DNA from: Oceanobacillus alkalisoli
GTDB taxonomy: Bacteria > Bacillota > Bacilli > Bacillales > Amphibacillaceae
Assembly (NCBI RefSeq): GCF_021556485.1
Contig: NZ_JAKGBW010000001.1
Location: 310,001-374,000 of the forward strand
DNA length: 64,000 nucleotides
Direction of reading: 5' to 3'
Part shown: piece by piece, positions 1 to 12,266 of the stretch
Numbering within the stretch: position 1 is the stretch's first letter
How the letters are laid out: every line of letters starts with the position of its first letter
Notes under the pieces: generated by a model
The model's database searches: none
The model's input: the letters and a program-made list of their open reading frames with translations, nothing else
Told to the model about the DNA's origin: nothing
Made by a program: the position numbers and the translations under genes

Positions 1-266
1 TGAATTACTTCTCGAGGCAATTTACCTTTTTTCCGAACAGGCACAAATCCGCGTCCCAATGCGTACGATACAGGACAACCAATAATAAATCCTCTTGCCT
101 CTGGTCCGACAATGATGTCCACTTCTTTTTCTTTTGCAAATTCTACAATATCATCTACCGCTGCACGAAATGCGTCGCCATCGGCCATGAGCGGGGTAAT
201 GTCTTTAAAAGAAATCCCTTCTTTCGGCCAGTCATCTACGATTTCAATGTATTTATTATAATCCAT
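1..266 (-). CDS. apt: adenine phosphoribosyltransferase, partial (N-terminal 88 codons)
   Basis: Purine salvage enzyme joining adenine and PRPP to give AMP in the cytoplasm. The visible N-terminus reads [20 protein letters not shown], followed by the conserved GPEARGF stretch and the [10 protein letters not shown] loop, all typical of bacterial Apt. The PRPP-binding motif and the rest of the protein lie beyond position 1. The ATG at 266 is preceded by AAGGAGG at good spacing and overlaps the end of recJ by 11 bases, so the two are probably co-transcribed, as in Bacillus subtilis. Identification is secure; only the truncation limits it. Confidence 0.95.
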   Translation of the reverse strand, partial: MDYNKYIEIVDDWPKEGISFKDITPLMADGDAFRAAVDDIVEFAKEKEVDIIVGPEARGFIIGCPVSYALGRGFVPVRKKGKLPREVI

Positions 267-2568
267 TTATCATTTCCTCCTTGGGATTCTTCAAATAACC
301 CATATATGGTGTAAACCAGTTTTTAAATTCCTCATAATTGGAATAATACAATTGTTGTTCAATTTCCAACTGACGAACGCGGCTTTGATATGCGTCGGCA
401 GTTTTCAAGTCCTTTTTCTCCGGGTTCGGATTAACATGGACTACTCCGTTATCCATCGTAACAAATTTAAGTTCGGAAAACACGCGCAGCATAAAGATAA
501 TATGCTCTTTTGACCATGACTTTATTTTCATAATGGACTGGATTTCCTGTTTCATGTCAATAGTTTTACGCTTATGGAACAGTGCATATAACCAGACAAA
601 ATCTTCCCGTGTTGGAAATGTTTTTAAATAGGCACTTTCATTTAATTGGAAACAGGCGTAAATATTGACCGGTTGTATCTTCTGGATGAGTTGAACTAAT
701 TCTTCCATATGGGATGGTAATTGATATAAAATCAAATGTGGGACTTTGGGCAATTCTTCGTCTTTCGCTTTATAGCTCATGGTTGGAATCGAGAGGTTTT
801 CAAGGGGTTGCTCAGAAACTGCAACTGCCTCTTCTGTCTCCAAAAAGCTGAAATCGACATTTCTTCGACCACGATAATCAAATAGCTGCCATTCCTCGAT
901 GCGCATGTCTTGAATCATTATCTGTGGTTTTCGGTTGCCATTCCATTCATTGATTCCTAACTCCCCCACTACTTGCAGAGGGGTGTTTGGCGAAACTGCA
1001 TAATATAAATTACCGAAACCAAAGCCGATTCCATCTAAAGTCTTTCCATCTTCGTGAAATTGCAATTTCAAATGGTTCCTTTTGCTCCCAATCTGCCTTC
1101 CTTCAGCTGGAATATGCTCAATCTTGAATATAGGTTTTGGGTTACCCATACCATACGGTGCTAATCGATTGATTTCGTTAATCAACCCTTCATTTATTTC
1201 AGCAATAGCTATTTCACCGCTAATTGTAATTTCTTCTTTACAATCTTCTTCTGTTAATTGCTCTCTCATATATTCATCAAGCGTGTCCTGGATCAATCCG
1301 ACATTTTCAAGTGGAATGGTCATCCCCGCAGCTTGGGCATGACCGCCAAACTTAGAAAATAAATGACGGACTTTCATGCAGTTTGCGAATAAATCGAAAG
1401 CTGGAATACTTCTTGCAGAGCCTTTTAATTCGTTTGTTTCTGGATTAAAGTTTAAGACAATCGCCGGCTTGCCAAATTGCTTTACAAGTCTTGAAGCGAC
1501 GATTCCAAGTACACCTTCATTCCAATTTTCCTTATAAACAATCATAACACCAAACTTGCTCGGATTGACCATTTTCTCAGCTTCTTTTCTGATTTCTTCC
1601 ACAATCCGTTGTCTTTCCTGGTTCAATTGATTAATCTCTTCAGCGAGTTCCTGTGCTTCTTCTGTAAACTCTGTCAGCAGAAGTTCAACGGCAAGCCCGG
1701 CATCCTGCAATCTTCCAACAGCATTCAAACGAGGTCCTATTTTAAAGCCGACATCTTCTTCTGTCACATTGCCTTCGATTTTGCAAATCTGTTTTAACGC
1801 TGCTATCCCTGGTGTATTGCTAGTCGTTAATTCTTTCAATCCGTAATAAGTAAAGATGCGATTTTCATCTGTTAACGAAACTAAATCAGCAATCGTTCCT
1901 ATTGCTACGAGTTCAAGAAGATGTTTCGGGAAATAACCAAGTAAGTAATGCGCAAATTTAAAAGCAACTCCAACTCCTGCTAATTCTTTAAATGGATAAT
2001 CAACAGAGAGTGCGGGATGGATAATTGCATAAGCATCAGGAATTTCATTCTGTGCTTCATGGTGATCGGTAATAATCAAATCAATGCCAAGTGATTTTGC
2101 CACGTCAGCTTCATGGACAGCCGTAATTCCGTTATCCACCGTAATAATCACCGTGAAACCATTAGCATAGGCCTGACGAAATGCCGCTTCATTCGGCCCA
2201 TACCCTTCCGTAAAACGATTAGGTATATAATAAGAACAATTTGCTCCAATCTCTTCTAACGCCTTCATGAGAAGCGCTGTAGATGTGACGCCATCAGCAT
2301 CATAATCCCCGTATACTAAAATCTTTTCATTTTGTTCCATCGCTTCTCTCACACGTGCAACTGCCTTATCCATCCATTGTATCTCTTCTGGTGAATGAAT
2401 ATCCTCATACGAGGGAGATAAAAACTTTTCCGCTTCTTTAGACGAGCGGATTCCTCGCTGCAGCAATAACTTTTCAACGACAGGAGAAACTTCAAAAGAT
2501 GTATCATTTATTAATGTTGCATCAGATTCTATTTTGAATGTTTTCCAGTTTGCCTTACTATGTAACAT
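256..2568 (-). CDS. recJ: single-stranded-DNA-specific exonuclease RecJ
   Basis: 5'-3' single-strand exonuclease of recombination and repair (770 codons). Seen: the DHH phosphoesterase motif I ([12 protein letters not shown], near residue 85), the ITDHHEA signature, and the DHHA1 motif [10 protein letters not shown], followed by an OB-like region and a long C-terminal extension of about 200 residues usual in Bacillus RecJ (YrvE). I chose the ATG at 2568 because it follows AGGGGTGA and begins [10 protein letters not shown], the family start; an upstream ATG at 2598 has no ribosome site. It lies between yrvD and apt, the B. subtilis order. Confidence 0.94.
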   Translation of the reverse strand: MLHSKANWKTFKIESDATLINDTSFEVSPVVEKLLLQRGIRSSKEAEKFLSPSYEDIHSPEEIQWMDKAVARVREAMEQNEKILVYGDYDADGVTSTALLMKALEEIGANCSYYIPNRFTEGYGPNEAAFRQAYANGFTVIITVDNGITAVHEADVAKSLGIDLIITDHHEAQNEIPDAYAIIHPALSVDYPFKELAGVGVAFKFAHYLLGYFPKHLLELVAIGTIADLVSLTDENRIFTYYGLKELTTSNTPGIAALKQICKIEGNVTEEDVGFKIGPRLNAVGRLQDAGLAVELLLTEFTEEAQELAEEINQLNQERQRIVEEIRKEAEKMVNPSKFGVMIVYKENWNEGVLGIVASRLVKQFGKPAIVLNFNPETNELKGSARSIPAFDLFANCMKVRHLFSKFGGHAQAAGMTIPLENVGLIQDTLDEYMREQLTEEDCKEEITISGEIAIAEINEGLINEINRLAPYGMGNPKPIFKIEHIPAEGRQIGSKRNHLKLQFHEDGKTLDGIGFGFGNLYYAVSPNTPLQVVGELGINEWNGNRKPQIMIQDMRIEEWQLFDYRGRRNVDFSFLETEEAVAVSEQPLENLSIPTMSYKAKDEELPKVPHLILYQLPSHMEELVQLIQKIQPVNIYACFQLNESAYLKTFPTREDFVWLYALFHKRKTIDMKQEIQSIMKIKSWSKEHIIFMLRVFSELKFVTMDNGVVHVNPNPEKKDLKTADAYQSRVRQLEIEQQLYYSNYEEFKNWFTPYMGYLKNPKEEMINGL

Positions 2569-2623
2569 AAATTCACCCCTGACCAATCTATTATACAAAA
2601 GACCGGCAGGGGTAGCAATTTAA

Positions 2624-2959
2624 TTATTCTTTTTCATGAGCGGTTTTAAGTTTTTTAGTCTTTGCTTCCTCTTTGATGACAGGAGGCGTTATTCCTGCAT
2701 TCTCTAAACTTTTCCGGTAGAGCTTATGCTCTTTCTCCAGCTTTGCCATTTGTTTTCTCATTTGAAAGATTTTAAACATGCCTGCAACAGCTGTAATGAG
2801 TCCTCCCATTAATACGGAAAACAGAATAACGAGAATGAGAGGAGATATCGCACTCCAAAAGAAATAATTCACTTGGACAGGTTCAATATTAATAACTGCA
2901 AATATTGCAATTAAAATCGTTAGCACAATTGCTAGAATAACGTAACCTTGACCTTTCAT
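2624..2959 (-). CDS. yrvD: LapA-domain small membrane protein (YrvD-like)
   Basis: Small membrane protein of the LapA/DUF1049 family; its biochemical role is not established. Two hydrophobic segments are seen, near residues 5-25 and 38-60, then a basic, charged cytoplasmic tail that is probably coiled (QMRKQMAKLEKEHK). Start: two in-frame ATGs, at 2965 and 2959; AGGAGG sits only about two bases before the first and eight before the second, so the second is preferred. It lies between secDF and recJ as yrvD does in B. subtilis. No catalytic motif is visible. Confidence 0.8.
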   Translation of the reverse strand: MKGQGYVILAIVLTILIAIFAVINIEPVQVNYFFWSAISPLILVILFSVLMGGLITAVAGMFKIFQMRKQMAKLEKEHKLYRKSLENAGITPPVIKEEAKTKKLKTAHEKE

Positions 2960-2979
2960 TTGCATCTCCTCCTACAAAT

Positions 2980-5232
2980 TTAAACTTGTGGTCCTTCCAC
3001 ACGTTTTTTCTTTCTGAAATCGAGTGGCTTTTTTTTAAGATTTCTGCCCCGTAAAGCGAGCCACACTTGGGCTGCCAAGAAGAGCGATGAATACGTACCT
3101 GCAACTAACCCAATGACTAATGCAAGTGTGAATGTAAAGATGGATGAAGCTCCAAGCACGAGAAACGCTAGAATTGCAATTAATGTCGAAATTGTCGTAT
3201 TCATCGTACGAGTAAACGACTGAATAATACTCTTATTAATAACCTTGGCAAGTACTTTACTAGACGTTACCCGTTTTTCAAATTGAATATTCTCCCGGAC
3301 TCGGTCAAAGATTACAATTGTATTATTAATGGAGTAACCGATGATCGTAAGGATTGCCGAAACAATCGTTACATCGAATTCAATTTGCGTAATACTGAAG
3401 GCAAACAACATGATTAATACATCATGGAAAAGCGCAAGGACTGCAGTTATCCCGAATATCAATTCGAACCGGAATGCAACGTAAATAATGATGAATACCG
3501 CTGCAATTGCAACTGCATAGAGGGCATTCTTTACAAGTTCTTCTCCAACAATTGGTGAAACGACACTTATTCCTGGATCAAAGTGATACCTTTCATTAAA
3601 AGCTTGTTGAATATCAGCAATTTGTGTATCAGATAGCACCGTATCAAAGCGGGCAACAGCAAGTTCATTATTTTCTCCGGAGAGCACGAGGCTGCTTGCC
3701 TCCACTCCGACCTCATCAAATGTTTGTTCCACTTCTTCGATATCAATTGCTTCGTCCGCTACTACTTCAATCCGCGAGCCGCTTGTAAAATCAATGCCTG
3801 GATTAATCTTAAAGATTGCTAGTGCAGCAAATCCTGCAACTAAAATAATTCCTGTAAATACAAAAAACTTTTTCCGGTGTTTGACAATATTAATTTCCCG
3901 GTTCCATAGCTTCGGTTCTCTCTCCGGTTCCGCAATATCTTTAATTTCGTTGTTCTTGACACCGAACCATGTCTTTCTATTTTTCAAGAATCCGCTTTTC
4001 ACCCAGAAATTAAGGAGTAGACGGGTTCCCAATACTGCCGTAATGAAGCTGACGAGAATACTAATGATTAACATCGTTGCGAATCCCTTAACTGAACTCG
4101 TACCAAAAATGAAAAGGACAACAGCCGCAATCATCGTCGTAATGTTCGCATCTAATATCGTACGGAATGAGTTCTTGCTTCCTGCTTGGAAGGCAGCTTT
4201 CACCGACTTGCCTGAGCGGAGTTCTTCCTTATAGCGTTCAAACGTAATAACGTTCGCATCCACTGCCATACCTACACCAAGAATCAACGCGGCAATACCA
4301 GAGAGCGTCAGTACTCCATTCATCGCCATGAAGACAAGCAGAACGAAGTAAGTATAGATAATCAGATTGATGGAAGCAATAAATCCAGTAACGCGGTAAA
4401 CAGCAAGCAAAAATAGAACGACAAGAGCAATACCAATAATACCTGCAAAGACTGTATCATTCAGTGCCTGTTCACCAAACTGTGCCCCAACAGAGGTAGA
4501 AAAGATTTCATTCATATGAACTGGCAGCGAACCGGAGTTAATAATATCAGCTAATGCTTTCGCTTCCTCCACCGTGAAATTACCGGTTATCATGACATCG
4601 GTCGTATGTAAAGTCTGATCCACGCTAGGTGCGGAAACGAATTTAGGATTCTCCTTTGTTATTTCTTTTTGAAAAGAGTCTCCTTCCTGGAAATCCATCC
4701 AGATGACCAATAAATTATCAGGTGGTCCCATATCTCTTATCTGCGTTGTAACTTCTCCAAACTTATCTGCGTCATTCAATTTTAAAGAAACTATCGGAGA
4801 GTTCGTTGTCTGGTCAAAATCCTGTTTTGCGCTTCCTGGCCGGACGTCGGAGCCATCTAATAATTCGACATCATTTACGTCACGGAAAGAAAGCTGTGCG
4901 GACGTGGCAAGCATCTCCCTTGCCTCCTGCTGATTCTCCACACCAGCAAGCTGTACACGTATTCGATTTTCTCCCTCAATATTAATGACTGCTTCACTAA
5001 TTCCTAACCGGTTCACACGATCATTCAATGTTTGCACGGTACCTTCCATGAGTCCCCGGGTAATTTCCTGATTTTCATCAATCGGGTCGACTTCGTACAG
5101 AACTTCAAAGCCGCCTTGTAAATCCAATCCTAAACTTATGTTTTTTGTAACTCCAGTTGTCGTTGTTCCAATCAGTGCACCAAATATAAGCACGATTAGA
5201 AAAAAGGCAACGAGTCTGCCTCTTTTTTTCAT
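2980..5232 (-). CDS. secDF: protein translocase subunit SecDF (fused)
   Basis: Accessory membrane component of the Sec export machine that uses the proton gradient to help pull exported proteins across the membrane. At 750 residues it is the natural SecD-SecF fusion of Bacillus (B. subtilis about 737). SecD half: N-terminal membrane anchor, the conserved SLGLDLQGG motif near residue 32, a large extracytoplasmic domain, and a membrane block with GVGMAVDANVITFER. SecF half begins near residue 450 with NPGIDFTSG and later TIIGYSINNTIVIFDR. The ATG at 5232 follows GGGAGGAACAAGGAAC. Confidence 0.96.
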   Translation of the reverse strand: MKKRGRLVAFFLIVLIFGALIGTTTTGVTKNISLGLDLQGGFEVLYEVDPIDENQEITRGLMEGTVQTLNDRVNRLGISEAVINIEGENRIRVQLAGVENQQEAREMLATSAQLSFRDVNDVELLDGSDVRPGSAKQDFDQTTNSPIVSLKLNDADKFGEVTTQIRDMGPPDNLLVIWMDFQEGDSFQKEITKENPKFVSAPSVDQTLHTTDVMITGNFTVEEAKALADIINSGSLPVHMNEIFSTSVGAQFGEQALNDTVFAGIIGIALVVLFLLAVYRVTGFIASINLIIYTYFVLLVFMAMNGVLTLSGIAALILGVGMAVDANVITFERYKEELRSGKSVKAAFQAGSKNSFRTILDANITTMIAAVVLFIFGTSSVKGFATMLIISILVSFITAVLGTRLLLNFWVKSGFLKNRKTWFGVKNNEIKDIAEPEREPKLWNREINIVKHRKKFFVFTGIILVAGFAALAIFKINPGIDFTSGSRIEVVADEAIDIEEVEQTFDEVGVEASSLVLSGENNELAVARFDTVLSDTQIADIQQAFNERYHFDPGISVVSPIVGEELVKNALYAVAIAAVFIIIYVAFRFELIFGITAVLALFHDVLIMLFAFSITQIEFDVTIVSAILTIIGYSINNTIVIFDRVRENIQFEKRVTSSKVLAKVINKSIIQSFTRTMNTTISTLIAILAFLVLGASSIFTFTLALVIGLVAGTYSSLFLAAQVWLALRGRNLKKKPLDFRKKKRVEGPQV

Positions 5233-5272
5233 GTTCCTTGTTCCTCCCTTGATCTCTCGGGTTAAAATTTCT

Positions 5273-5557
5273 TTATGTATCTAATAAAGCAGCAATGGAA
5301 TCGGCAAGATTATCATTTTGAAATGAATGGACAGTAAGGTAACTTAAATAAGTAGCTGAATTTAATTGCATAATATCAGCTACCATTTCATAAATCCGCT
5401 TATCCGGATATCCTTTCCACACTTTATCGATGAGACATTTCCAGACATCTTCACTTGTTGCCTGTTCATAGCCCATTAAATGTAATTCCTTTGCTTTACT
5501 GTCTAAAAATGGTGCAACAGTTCTTTTCCACGTCTTAACATTTTGAATAGCTTCCAT
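5273..5557 (-). CDS. comN: post-transcriptional regulator, ComN family
   Basis: Soluble 94-residue protein resembling ComN (YrzD) of B. subtilis, which controls the comE late-competence mRNA after transcription. Recognised by size, by position between secDF and spoVB, and by a mostly helical composition with a conserved central segment (VWKGYPDKRIYEMVADIM). A ribosome site (AGGAGGGGT) precedes the ATG at 5557. No catalytic motif is expected. The comC prepilin peptidase gene normally found further along this gene order is missing here, so whether the competence role is kept is unknown. Confidence 0.75.
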   Translation of the reverse strand: MEAIQNVKTWKRTVAPFLDSKAKELHLMGYEQATSEDVWKCLIDKVWKGYPDKRIYEMVADIMQLNSATYLSYLTVHSFQNDNLADSIAALLDT

Positions 5558-5669
5558 CCTTACCCCTCCTAAATGGAGTATTTACAGATTCTTGTCATGC
5601 TTGGCCAACACAATTGCATATATATCATTGTATATGAATTTGTATTTTTTGAGAAGGCAGGACGATAAA

Positions 5670-7223
5670 ATGACAAGGCAAACATTTTTACAAGGCGCTT
5701 TAATTCTCATGCTCGCAGGAATGATTACGCGTTTTCTCGGTTTCATCAACCGAATTGTAGTTGCGCGTTTAATTGGTGAAGAAGGTGTCGGTCTCTACAT
5801 GCTCGCCCTTCCGACCTTGTTTTTAGTCATTACTTTAACCCAAATTGGGCTGCCTGTTGCTATTGCTAAACGGGTTGCTGAAGCGGATGCAGTCGGCAAT
5901 CAAGAGAAAATTAGGAGTATTCTTGTTGTTTCTCTTCTCCTTACGTCGGTTACAAGCATTGTATTAACAATTGCCATGATTCTTGGCTCACCATATATCG
6001 CCTCTACACTGCTCACAGACGAACGCACGATTTATCCATTGCTCGCAATCAGTCCGATTGTTCCTATCGTCGCAATCTCTTCTGTTCTAAGGGGCTACTT
6101 CCAAGGCAAGCATAATATGAAGCCGCAAAGTTACGCCCAAGTGTTAGAACAAATTGTTCGGATTGTATTTGTCTATATTTTCATTAAGCTACTTCTTCCA
6201 TATGGAGTTGAATTTGCTGCAGCAGGGGCAATGTTCAGTGTTATCCTCGGCGAGTTCGTCTCTTTAATGTACATGCTATATCAGTTTAAAATGAGAAAAT
6301 CAGGAGAAAACCGCAGCCGGATTCGTTCTTATTTTAGAAATACACGAGAAACGATACAAGCGTTATTTTCCATCGCCTTACCAAGCACTGGCAGCAGACT
6401 AATAGGTTCCATCTCTAATTTCCTTGAACCAATCCTTGTGTCCCAGTCTCTTGCAATTGCCGGAGTCACTGCAACATTGGCAACAAAACAATATGGTGAA
6501 CTGACAGGCTATGTGATTCCATTATTATTCTTACCAACTTTTATTACACATTCCTTGGCAATCGCTCTTATTCCTTCCATTTCAGAAGCCGGTGCTAAAA
6601 ATAATCAAAAACTTATTCATTACCGGATCCATCAAGCGATTCGCATTTCCTTTGCCTCAGGTGCAATTGCAACCATTGTACTGTTACTTTTCTCTGAGCA
6701 GATTTTATTATTCATGTACGGGAGTTCGAGTGCCAATCAACTGCTCGTTCTCATGGCGCCTTTCTATATTCTACTTTACATCCAGGCCCCATTACAAGCA
6801 GCACTACAAGCATTGGATTTTGCAAAAGAATCCATGTGGAATACGTTAATCGGTGCTTTTATGAAATTATTAATTATCATTGTACTCGCACAGCAACCAG
6901 AGTTTGGAATGAGCGGAGTTGCCATTGCGCTTTCAACCTCCGTCATTCTCGTTACGCTTTTACACCTTACTGTATTAAATAAAAAAATCAAGTACCGGAT
7001 CCCGTTGATAGATATGTTAAAAATGGTCGTGCTTTTTATCCTGCCTTTCTTCATCGGTTGGACTTTAAAAGAAATTTATTATTTTAGTTCTGGTAGCTTG
7101 ATTGTACTCGGAATAGTATTTCTTATCTTGATTGCAGTTTATGTCAGTGCATTGTTTCTCCTTCGCTTTATTACAAAGGAAGAATTACGAGCAATTCCAT
7201 TACTTGATAAATGGTTACGCTAA
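5670..7223 (+). CDS. spoVB: stage V sporulation protein B (SpoVB), MOP-superfamily lipid flippase
   Basis: Polytopic membrane protein of the MATE/MOP polysaccharide-exporter superfamily, required for spore cortex peptidoglycan and believed to act as a lipid II flippase in the mother-cell membrane. With the ATG at 5670 (MTRQTFLQGALILM) it has 517 residues, matching B. subtilis SpoVB at 518; the same frame stays open upstream to 5592, but the family start is at 5670. About 14 hydrophobic segments are visible, with the N-terminal signature GFINRIVVARLIGEEGVGLYM. It is divergent from comN, so the 112-base gap holds both promoters; I could not assign a sigma factor. Confidence 0.94.
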   Translation: MTRQTFLQGALILMLAGMITRFLGFINRIVVARLIGEEGVGLYMLALPTLFLVITLTQIGLPVAIAKRVAEADAVGNQEKIRSILVVSLLLTSVTSIVLTIAMILGSPYIASTLLTDERTIYPLLAISPIVPIVAISSVLRGYFQGKHNMKPQSYAQVLEQIVRIVFVYIFIKLLLPYGVEFAAAGAMFSVILGEFVSLMYMLYQFKMRKSGENRSRIRSYFRNTRETIQALFSIALPSTGSRLIGSISNFLEPILVSQSLAIAGVTATLATKQYGELTGYVIPLLFLPTFITHSLAIALIPSISEAGAKNNQKLIHYRIHQAIRISFASGAIATIVLLLFSEQILLFMYGSSSANQLLVLMAPFYILLYIQAPLQAALQALDFAKESMWNTLIGAFMKLLIIIVLAQQPEFGMSGVAIALSTSVILVTLLHLTVLNKKIKYRIPLIDMLKMVVLFILPFFIGWTLKEIYYFSSGSLIVLGIVFLILIAVYVSALFLLRFITKEELRAIPLLDKWLR

Positions 7224-7322
7224 ATACGACTTGAAAAATTGAGGAGTCTATGAAAAATCACTTCTATTAGGAAGGGGGGATGAATAAAGTAATAAAAAGG
7301 ACGACCATAGGGGGAGATAACG

Positions 7323-7700
7323 TTGCAACGGCAATTTATCGCATTATTGTATGGCTGGGTTTTTATTCTTCTGTTCATAGTAGTTTCCAGTTTTGTATTA
7401 GCATTAGTTCTACAGTTTACGACGATTAGTCAATGGATGCTTTCCTGGGTAGCATTTTCAGTTGGGTTGGTTGGGTTGTTTATTGGTGGGATGATTACAG
7501 GGATTAAGGGGAAATCAAAAGGCTGGGTTGTTGGCGGTTTAACGGGGCTTGGGTTTACATTATTTATCTTCCTTGTTCAATACCTTGGCTATCAAAACGG
7601 CTTTTCCATACAGCAAATGCTCCATCACTCAGGATTCATTCTCGCTGCCATTTTTGGTGGCATGATTGGTGTTAACCTATTCCAAAAAGATGCTGAATGA
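7323..7700 (+). CDS. yrzE: YrzE-like membrane protein (TIGR04086 type)
   Basis: A 125-residue protein with four predicted membrane segments (near residues 5-30, 40-60, 68-88 and 102-118) and the glycine-rich repeats GLFIGGMITGIKGKS and GGLTGLGFT. It matches the YrzE/TIGR04086 family by size, topology and position between spoVB and yajC. Function unknown. The start is TTG at 7323, preceded by GGGGGAG; no ATG is available nearby. Confidence 0.72.
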   Translation: MQRQFIALLYGWVFILLFIVVSSFVLALVLQFTTISQWMLSWVAFSVGLVGLFIGGMITGIKGKSKGWVVGGLTGLGFTLFIFLVQYLGYQNGFSIQQMLHHSGFILAAIFGGMIGVNLFQKDAE

Positions 7701-7744
7701 TGAAGTTCGGTTTTCCCAGCCACTTGATTACATTAATTTCCCAA

Positions 7745-7779
7745 ACAAAAAATGGCCCTTTAACAGGACCATTTTTTTG
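7745..7779. terminator. bidirectional terminator between yrzE and yajC
   Basis: Stem AAAATGG.CCT pairs with AGG.CCATTTT around a five-base loop, with A-tracts on one side and T-tracts on the other, so it can end transcription of the converging yrzE and yajC. Confidence 0.75.
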
Positions 7780-7813
7780 TTTGCAATTCTATGTAATTAA
7801 ATCACATGATAGC

Positions 7814-8071
7814 TTACTCAGCAACCTTTTCACGGATTGCAGATCGGTCGTACGTAAGTTTCGTACCGTCTCCTGCTTGAATAACTACTGTACCTTCATC
7901 AAGCGCATGAATAATTCCATGGAAACCACCGATTGTAACAACTTTATCACCTTTTTGCAGTTCACTTTGCATTTCCCTTACTTGCTTCTGTCTTTTTTGT
8001 TGTGGACGGATAAGCAAAAAGTAAAAAATAACAAACATTAAAATAATAGGCAACAACGCCATTAAATCCAT
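7814..8071 (-). CDS. yajC: preprotein translocase subunit YajC
   Basis: Small single-pass membrane protein of the SecDF-YajC accessory complex. One N-terminal membrane helix (residues 4-20, LLPIILMFVIFYFLLI) is followed by the diagnostic RPQQKRQKQ and a soluble beta domain with KGDKVVTIGG. 85 residues is normal. The ATG at 8071 follows GGAGGATGAGGT. Next to tgt and queA, as usual in Bacillaceae. Confidence 0.95.
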   Translation of the reverse strand: MDLMALLPIILMFVIFYFLLIRPQQKRQKQVREMQSELQKGDKVVTIGGFHGIIHALDEGTVVIQAGDGTKLTYDRSAIREKVAE

Positions 8072-8119
8072 ACCTCATCCTCCTTCCGTGTTTATTTCTC
8101 ATAAGAGAAGATTTTCAAT

Positions 8120-10304
<2,185 letters not shown>

Positions 10305-10347
10305 AGGTGTCTCCTTCACTCTGCTTCGGTTTGGAAATTTATTCGCA

Positions 10348-10545
10348 TTATTTGAACCTGCCCACAAGATAAAAGAACAGAGTTAAAATAATACTGATTA
10401 ATATGGAGGTGACAATCGGAAAATAAAAAGTCACGTTTCCAGTTTTGAATTGAATATCACCTGGAAGTCTGCCGATAAAACGCCATATGAGTCCAAGAAC
10501 GATTAAAACAACTCCAGCGGTGATGAGCAGCTTACTCATATTCAT
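10348..10545 (-). CDS. DUF2905 small membrane protein
   Basis: 65-residue protein with two membrane helices (residues 4-25 and 43-62) joined by the conserved loop [14 protein letters not shown] typical of DUF2905. Its ATG overlaps the ruvB stop by four bases (ATGA type), so it is translationally coupled to ruvB and lies in the ruvA-ruvB-queA-tgt run. No function is known for the family. Confidence 0.8.
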   Translation of the reverse strand: MNMSKLLITAGVVLIVLGLIWRFIGRLPGDIQFKTGNVTFYFPIVTSILISIILTLFFYLVGRFK

Positions 10546-11549
10546 TTTTTCTCTGGCCTCTTCATTCCAAAATGTTCATAAGCTTGGGCAGTAGCCATCC
10601 TTCCTCGTGGCGTCCGCTGGATGAATCCTTGCTGCAATAAATACGGTTCATACACATCTTCAATCGTTTGTGATTCCTCGCCAATTGTAGCAGCAATCGT
10701 ATCTAATCCCACAGGGCCTCCATTAAACCGTTCAATGATGGTCGTTAATAGCTTATGATCAATATGATCAAGCCCAGCGTCATCCACTTGCAGCATCGTC
10801 AATGCCTGTCTTGTTATTTCTAAACTGATCGTTTTTTCTCCTTTTACTTGAGAGATATCACGTATACGTCTGAATAAGCGATTCGCAATTCTTGGTGTCC
10901 CCCTAGCCCGCAAGGCAATTTCTGCTGCAGCTTCTTTCCGGATCGATGTTTCAAATATTTCTGCAGTCCGTTCCACGATGGAAGTCAAATCCTTCTGCTC
11001 ATAGTATTCCAGTCTGCTTAAAACACCGAATCGGTCGCGGAGAGGTGCAGTAAGCAGTCCAGAGCGGGTCGTCGCTCCAACTAAAGTAAAGGGCGGAAGA
11101 TCAATCCGGACGGAACGGGCACTCGGCCCGGTGCCAATGACGATATCGAGAAAATAATCCTCCATTGCAGGATAGAGGACTTCTTCCACTACTCTTGGCA
11201 ATCGATGTACCTCATCAATGAACAGGACGTCACCTGCCTCAAGCGAAGAGAGAATCGCAGCCAAATCACCAGCTCGTTCTATCGCTGGACCTGAAGTCGT
11301 TCGGAAATCAACTTCCATTTCATTCGCGATAATAGCCGCAAGTGTCGTTTTTCCAAGTCCTGGCGGGCCGGAGAGTAAAACATGGTCGAGCGGCTCATTA
11401 CGCATTTTAGCTGCTTGGATAAAAATTTGTAAATTCTCTTTCACTTTATCTTGCCCTATGTATTGTTTTAATGTTTCCGGACGTAAACTCTGCTCAAGAC
11501 CGATATCTTCTTCCTGGACTTCCCCGGCTAGCATTCTTTCTTCCATCAT
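10542..11549 (-). CDS. ruvB: Holliday junction branch migration helicase RuvB
   Basis: AAA+ motor that drives Holliday junction branch migration with RuvA. Seen: the conserved N-terminus [13 protein letters not shown], Walker [12 protein letters not shown], Walker [10 protein letters not shown], sensor 1 LVGATTRSG, and the C-terminal winged helix near GPVGLDT. 335 residues, normal. The ATG at 11549 follows AGAGGAGGAAG. Immediately downstream of ruvA. Confidence 0.97.
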   Translation of the reverse strand: MMEERMLAGEVQEEDIGLEQSLRPETLKQYIGQDKVKENLQIFIQAAKMRNEPLDHVLLSGPPGLGKTTLAAIIANEMEVDFRTTSGPAIERAGDLAAILSSLEAGDVLFIDEVHRLPRVVEEVLYPAMEDYFLDIVIGTGPSARSVRIDLPPFTLVGATTRSGLLTAPLRDRFGVLSRLEYYEQKDLTSIVERTAEIFETSIRKEAAAEIALRARGTPRIANRLFRRIRDISQVKGEKTISLEITRQALTMLQVDDAGLDHIDHKLLTTIIERFNGGPVGLDTIAATIGEESQTIEDVYEPYLLQQGFIQRTPRGRMATAQAYEHFGMKRPEKK

Positions 11550-11564
11550 ACGCTTCCTCCTCTC

Positions 11565-12164
11565 TTAGCTCTGTAATAATAATGCAAGTCCTTTTCGTAC
11601 AATCTCATCCGAATTCGATAAGTTTTCTTTTCGTAATGCAGGCATGATACGTGTCAGTTCTCTTTCTGTATAGCCTAAAGCCTTCAGTGCTTCTTTCGCT
11701 TCTGATAGAGCAACTTCATCTGTATGACTGATGTCTTCTGTATCAGTTGGTGTAATACGGAATGAACTGGTGAGCTTTCCTTTCAAATCTAAAATAATTT
11801 GTCTGGCAGTTTTTTTACCAACACCAGGAAACTGTGTCAGGAATTTCTCGTCTTCATTTTCCACTGCTGCAACAAATGATGGGATATCAACCGCACTCAT
11901 TATACCTAGTGCTCCCTTTGGACCGATTCCTGAGACAGAAATTAGCTTCGTGAATAAATATTTCTCATCTTCATTTTTAAAACCATATAAAAGCTGCGCA
12001 TCTTCGCGAACGTGGTGATATGTTTGTATGGTTACTTCTTCTTTAAGCCGATTCTGGTAATAAAACGGATTCGGACAAAGCAGTTCATAACCAATCCCAC
12101 CTGCTTCGACAATTACAGCTTCATCTTGTATTGCCATCAGCTTGCCTTTTATATATGCAATCAT
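11565..12164 (-). CDS. ruvA: Holliday junction branch migration protein RuvA
   Basis: DNA-binding subunit that holds the four-way junction for RuvB. Domain I (OB fold) starts MIAYIKGKL; helix-hairpin-helix segments are seen as LISVSGIGPKGAL and FPGVGKKTAR; the C-terminal domain III contacts RuvB. 199 residues from the ATG at 12164; a TTG one codon earlier is a less likely start. ruvB follows after 15 bases. bofC, a neighbour of ruvA in B. subtilis, is absent. Confidence 0.96.
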   Translation of the reverse strand: MIAYIKGKLMAIQDEAVIVEAGGIGYELLCPNPFYYQNRLKEEVTIQTYHHVREDAQLLYGFKNEDEKYLFTKLISVSGIGPKGALGIMSAVDIPSFVAAVENEDEKFLTQFPGVGKKTARQIILDLKGKLTSSFRITPTDTEDISHTDEVALSEAKEALKALGYTERELTRIMPALRKENLSNSDEIVRKGLALLLQS

Positions 12165-12225
12165 CAAAGACCTTCCCCTTTAAATTCCTCATAATTTTAT
12201 ACTAACACAAAACGGTAAAAATGAT

Positions 12226-12258
12226 TAAACTTCTATCCCAGTCTGGAATAGAAGTTTT
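12226..12258 (-). terminator. terminator after yebC
   Basis: Inverted repeat AAACTTCTAT / ATAGAAGTTT, followed on the minus strand by ATCATTTTT, just past the yebC stop. Confidence 0.65.
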
Positions 12259-12266
12259 ATGGATAA

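Noticed and set aside
5592-5669. Longer SpoVB start and a sigma-E promoter in the comN-spoVB gap
   Set aside because: The upstream part is not conserved and lacks a ribosome site; CATATATA-like matches to sigma-E are too weak at acceptable spacing.
7697-8041. 114-codon plus-strand ORF over yajC
   Set aside because: It lies opposite yajC, covers the terminator, has no ribosome site and no recognisable family.
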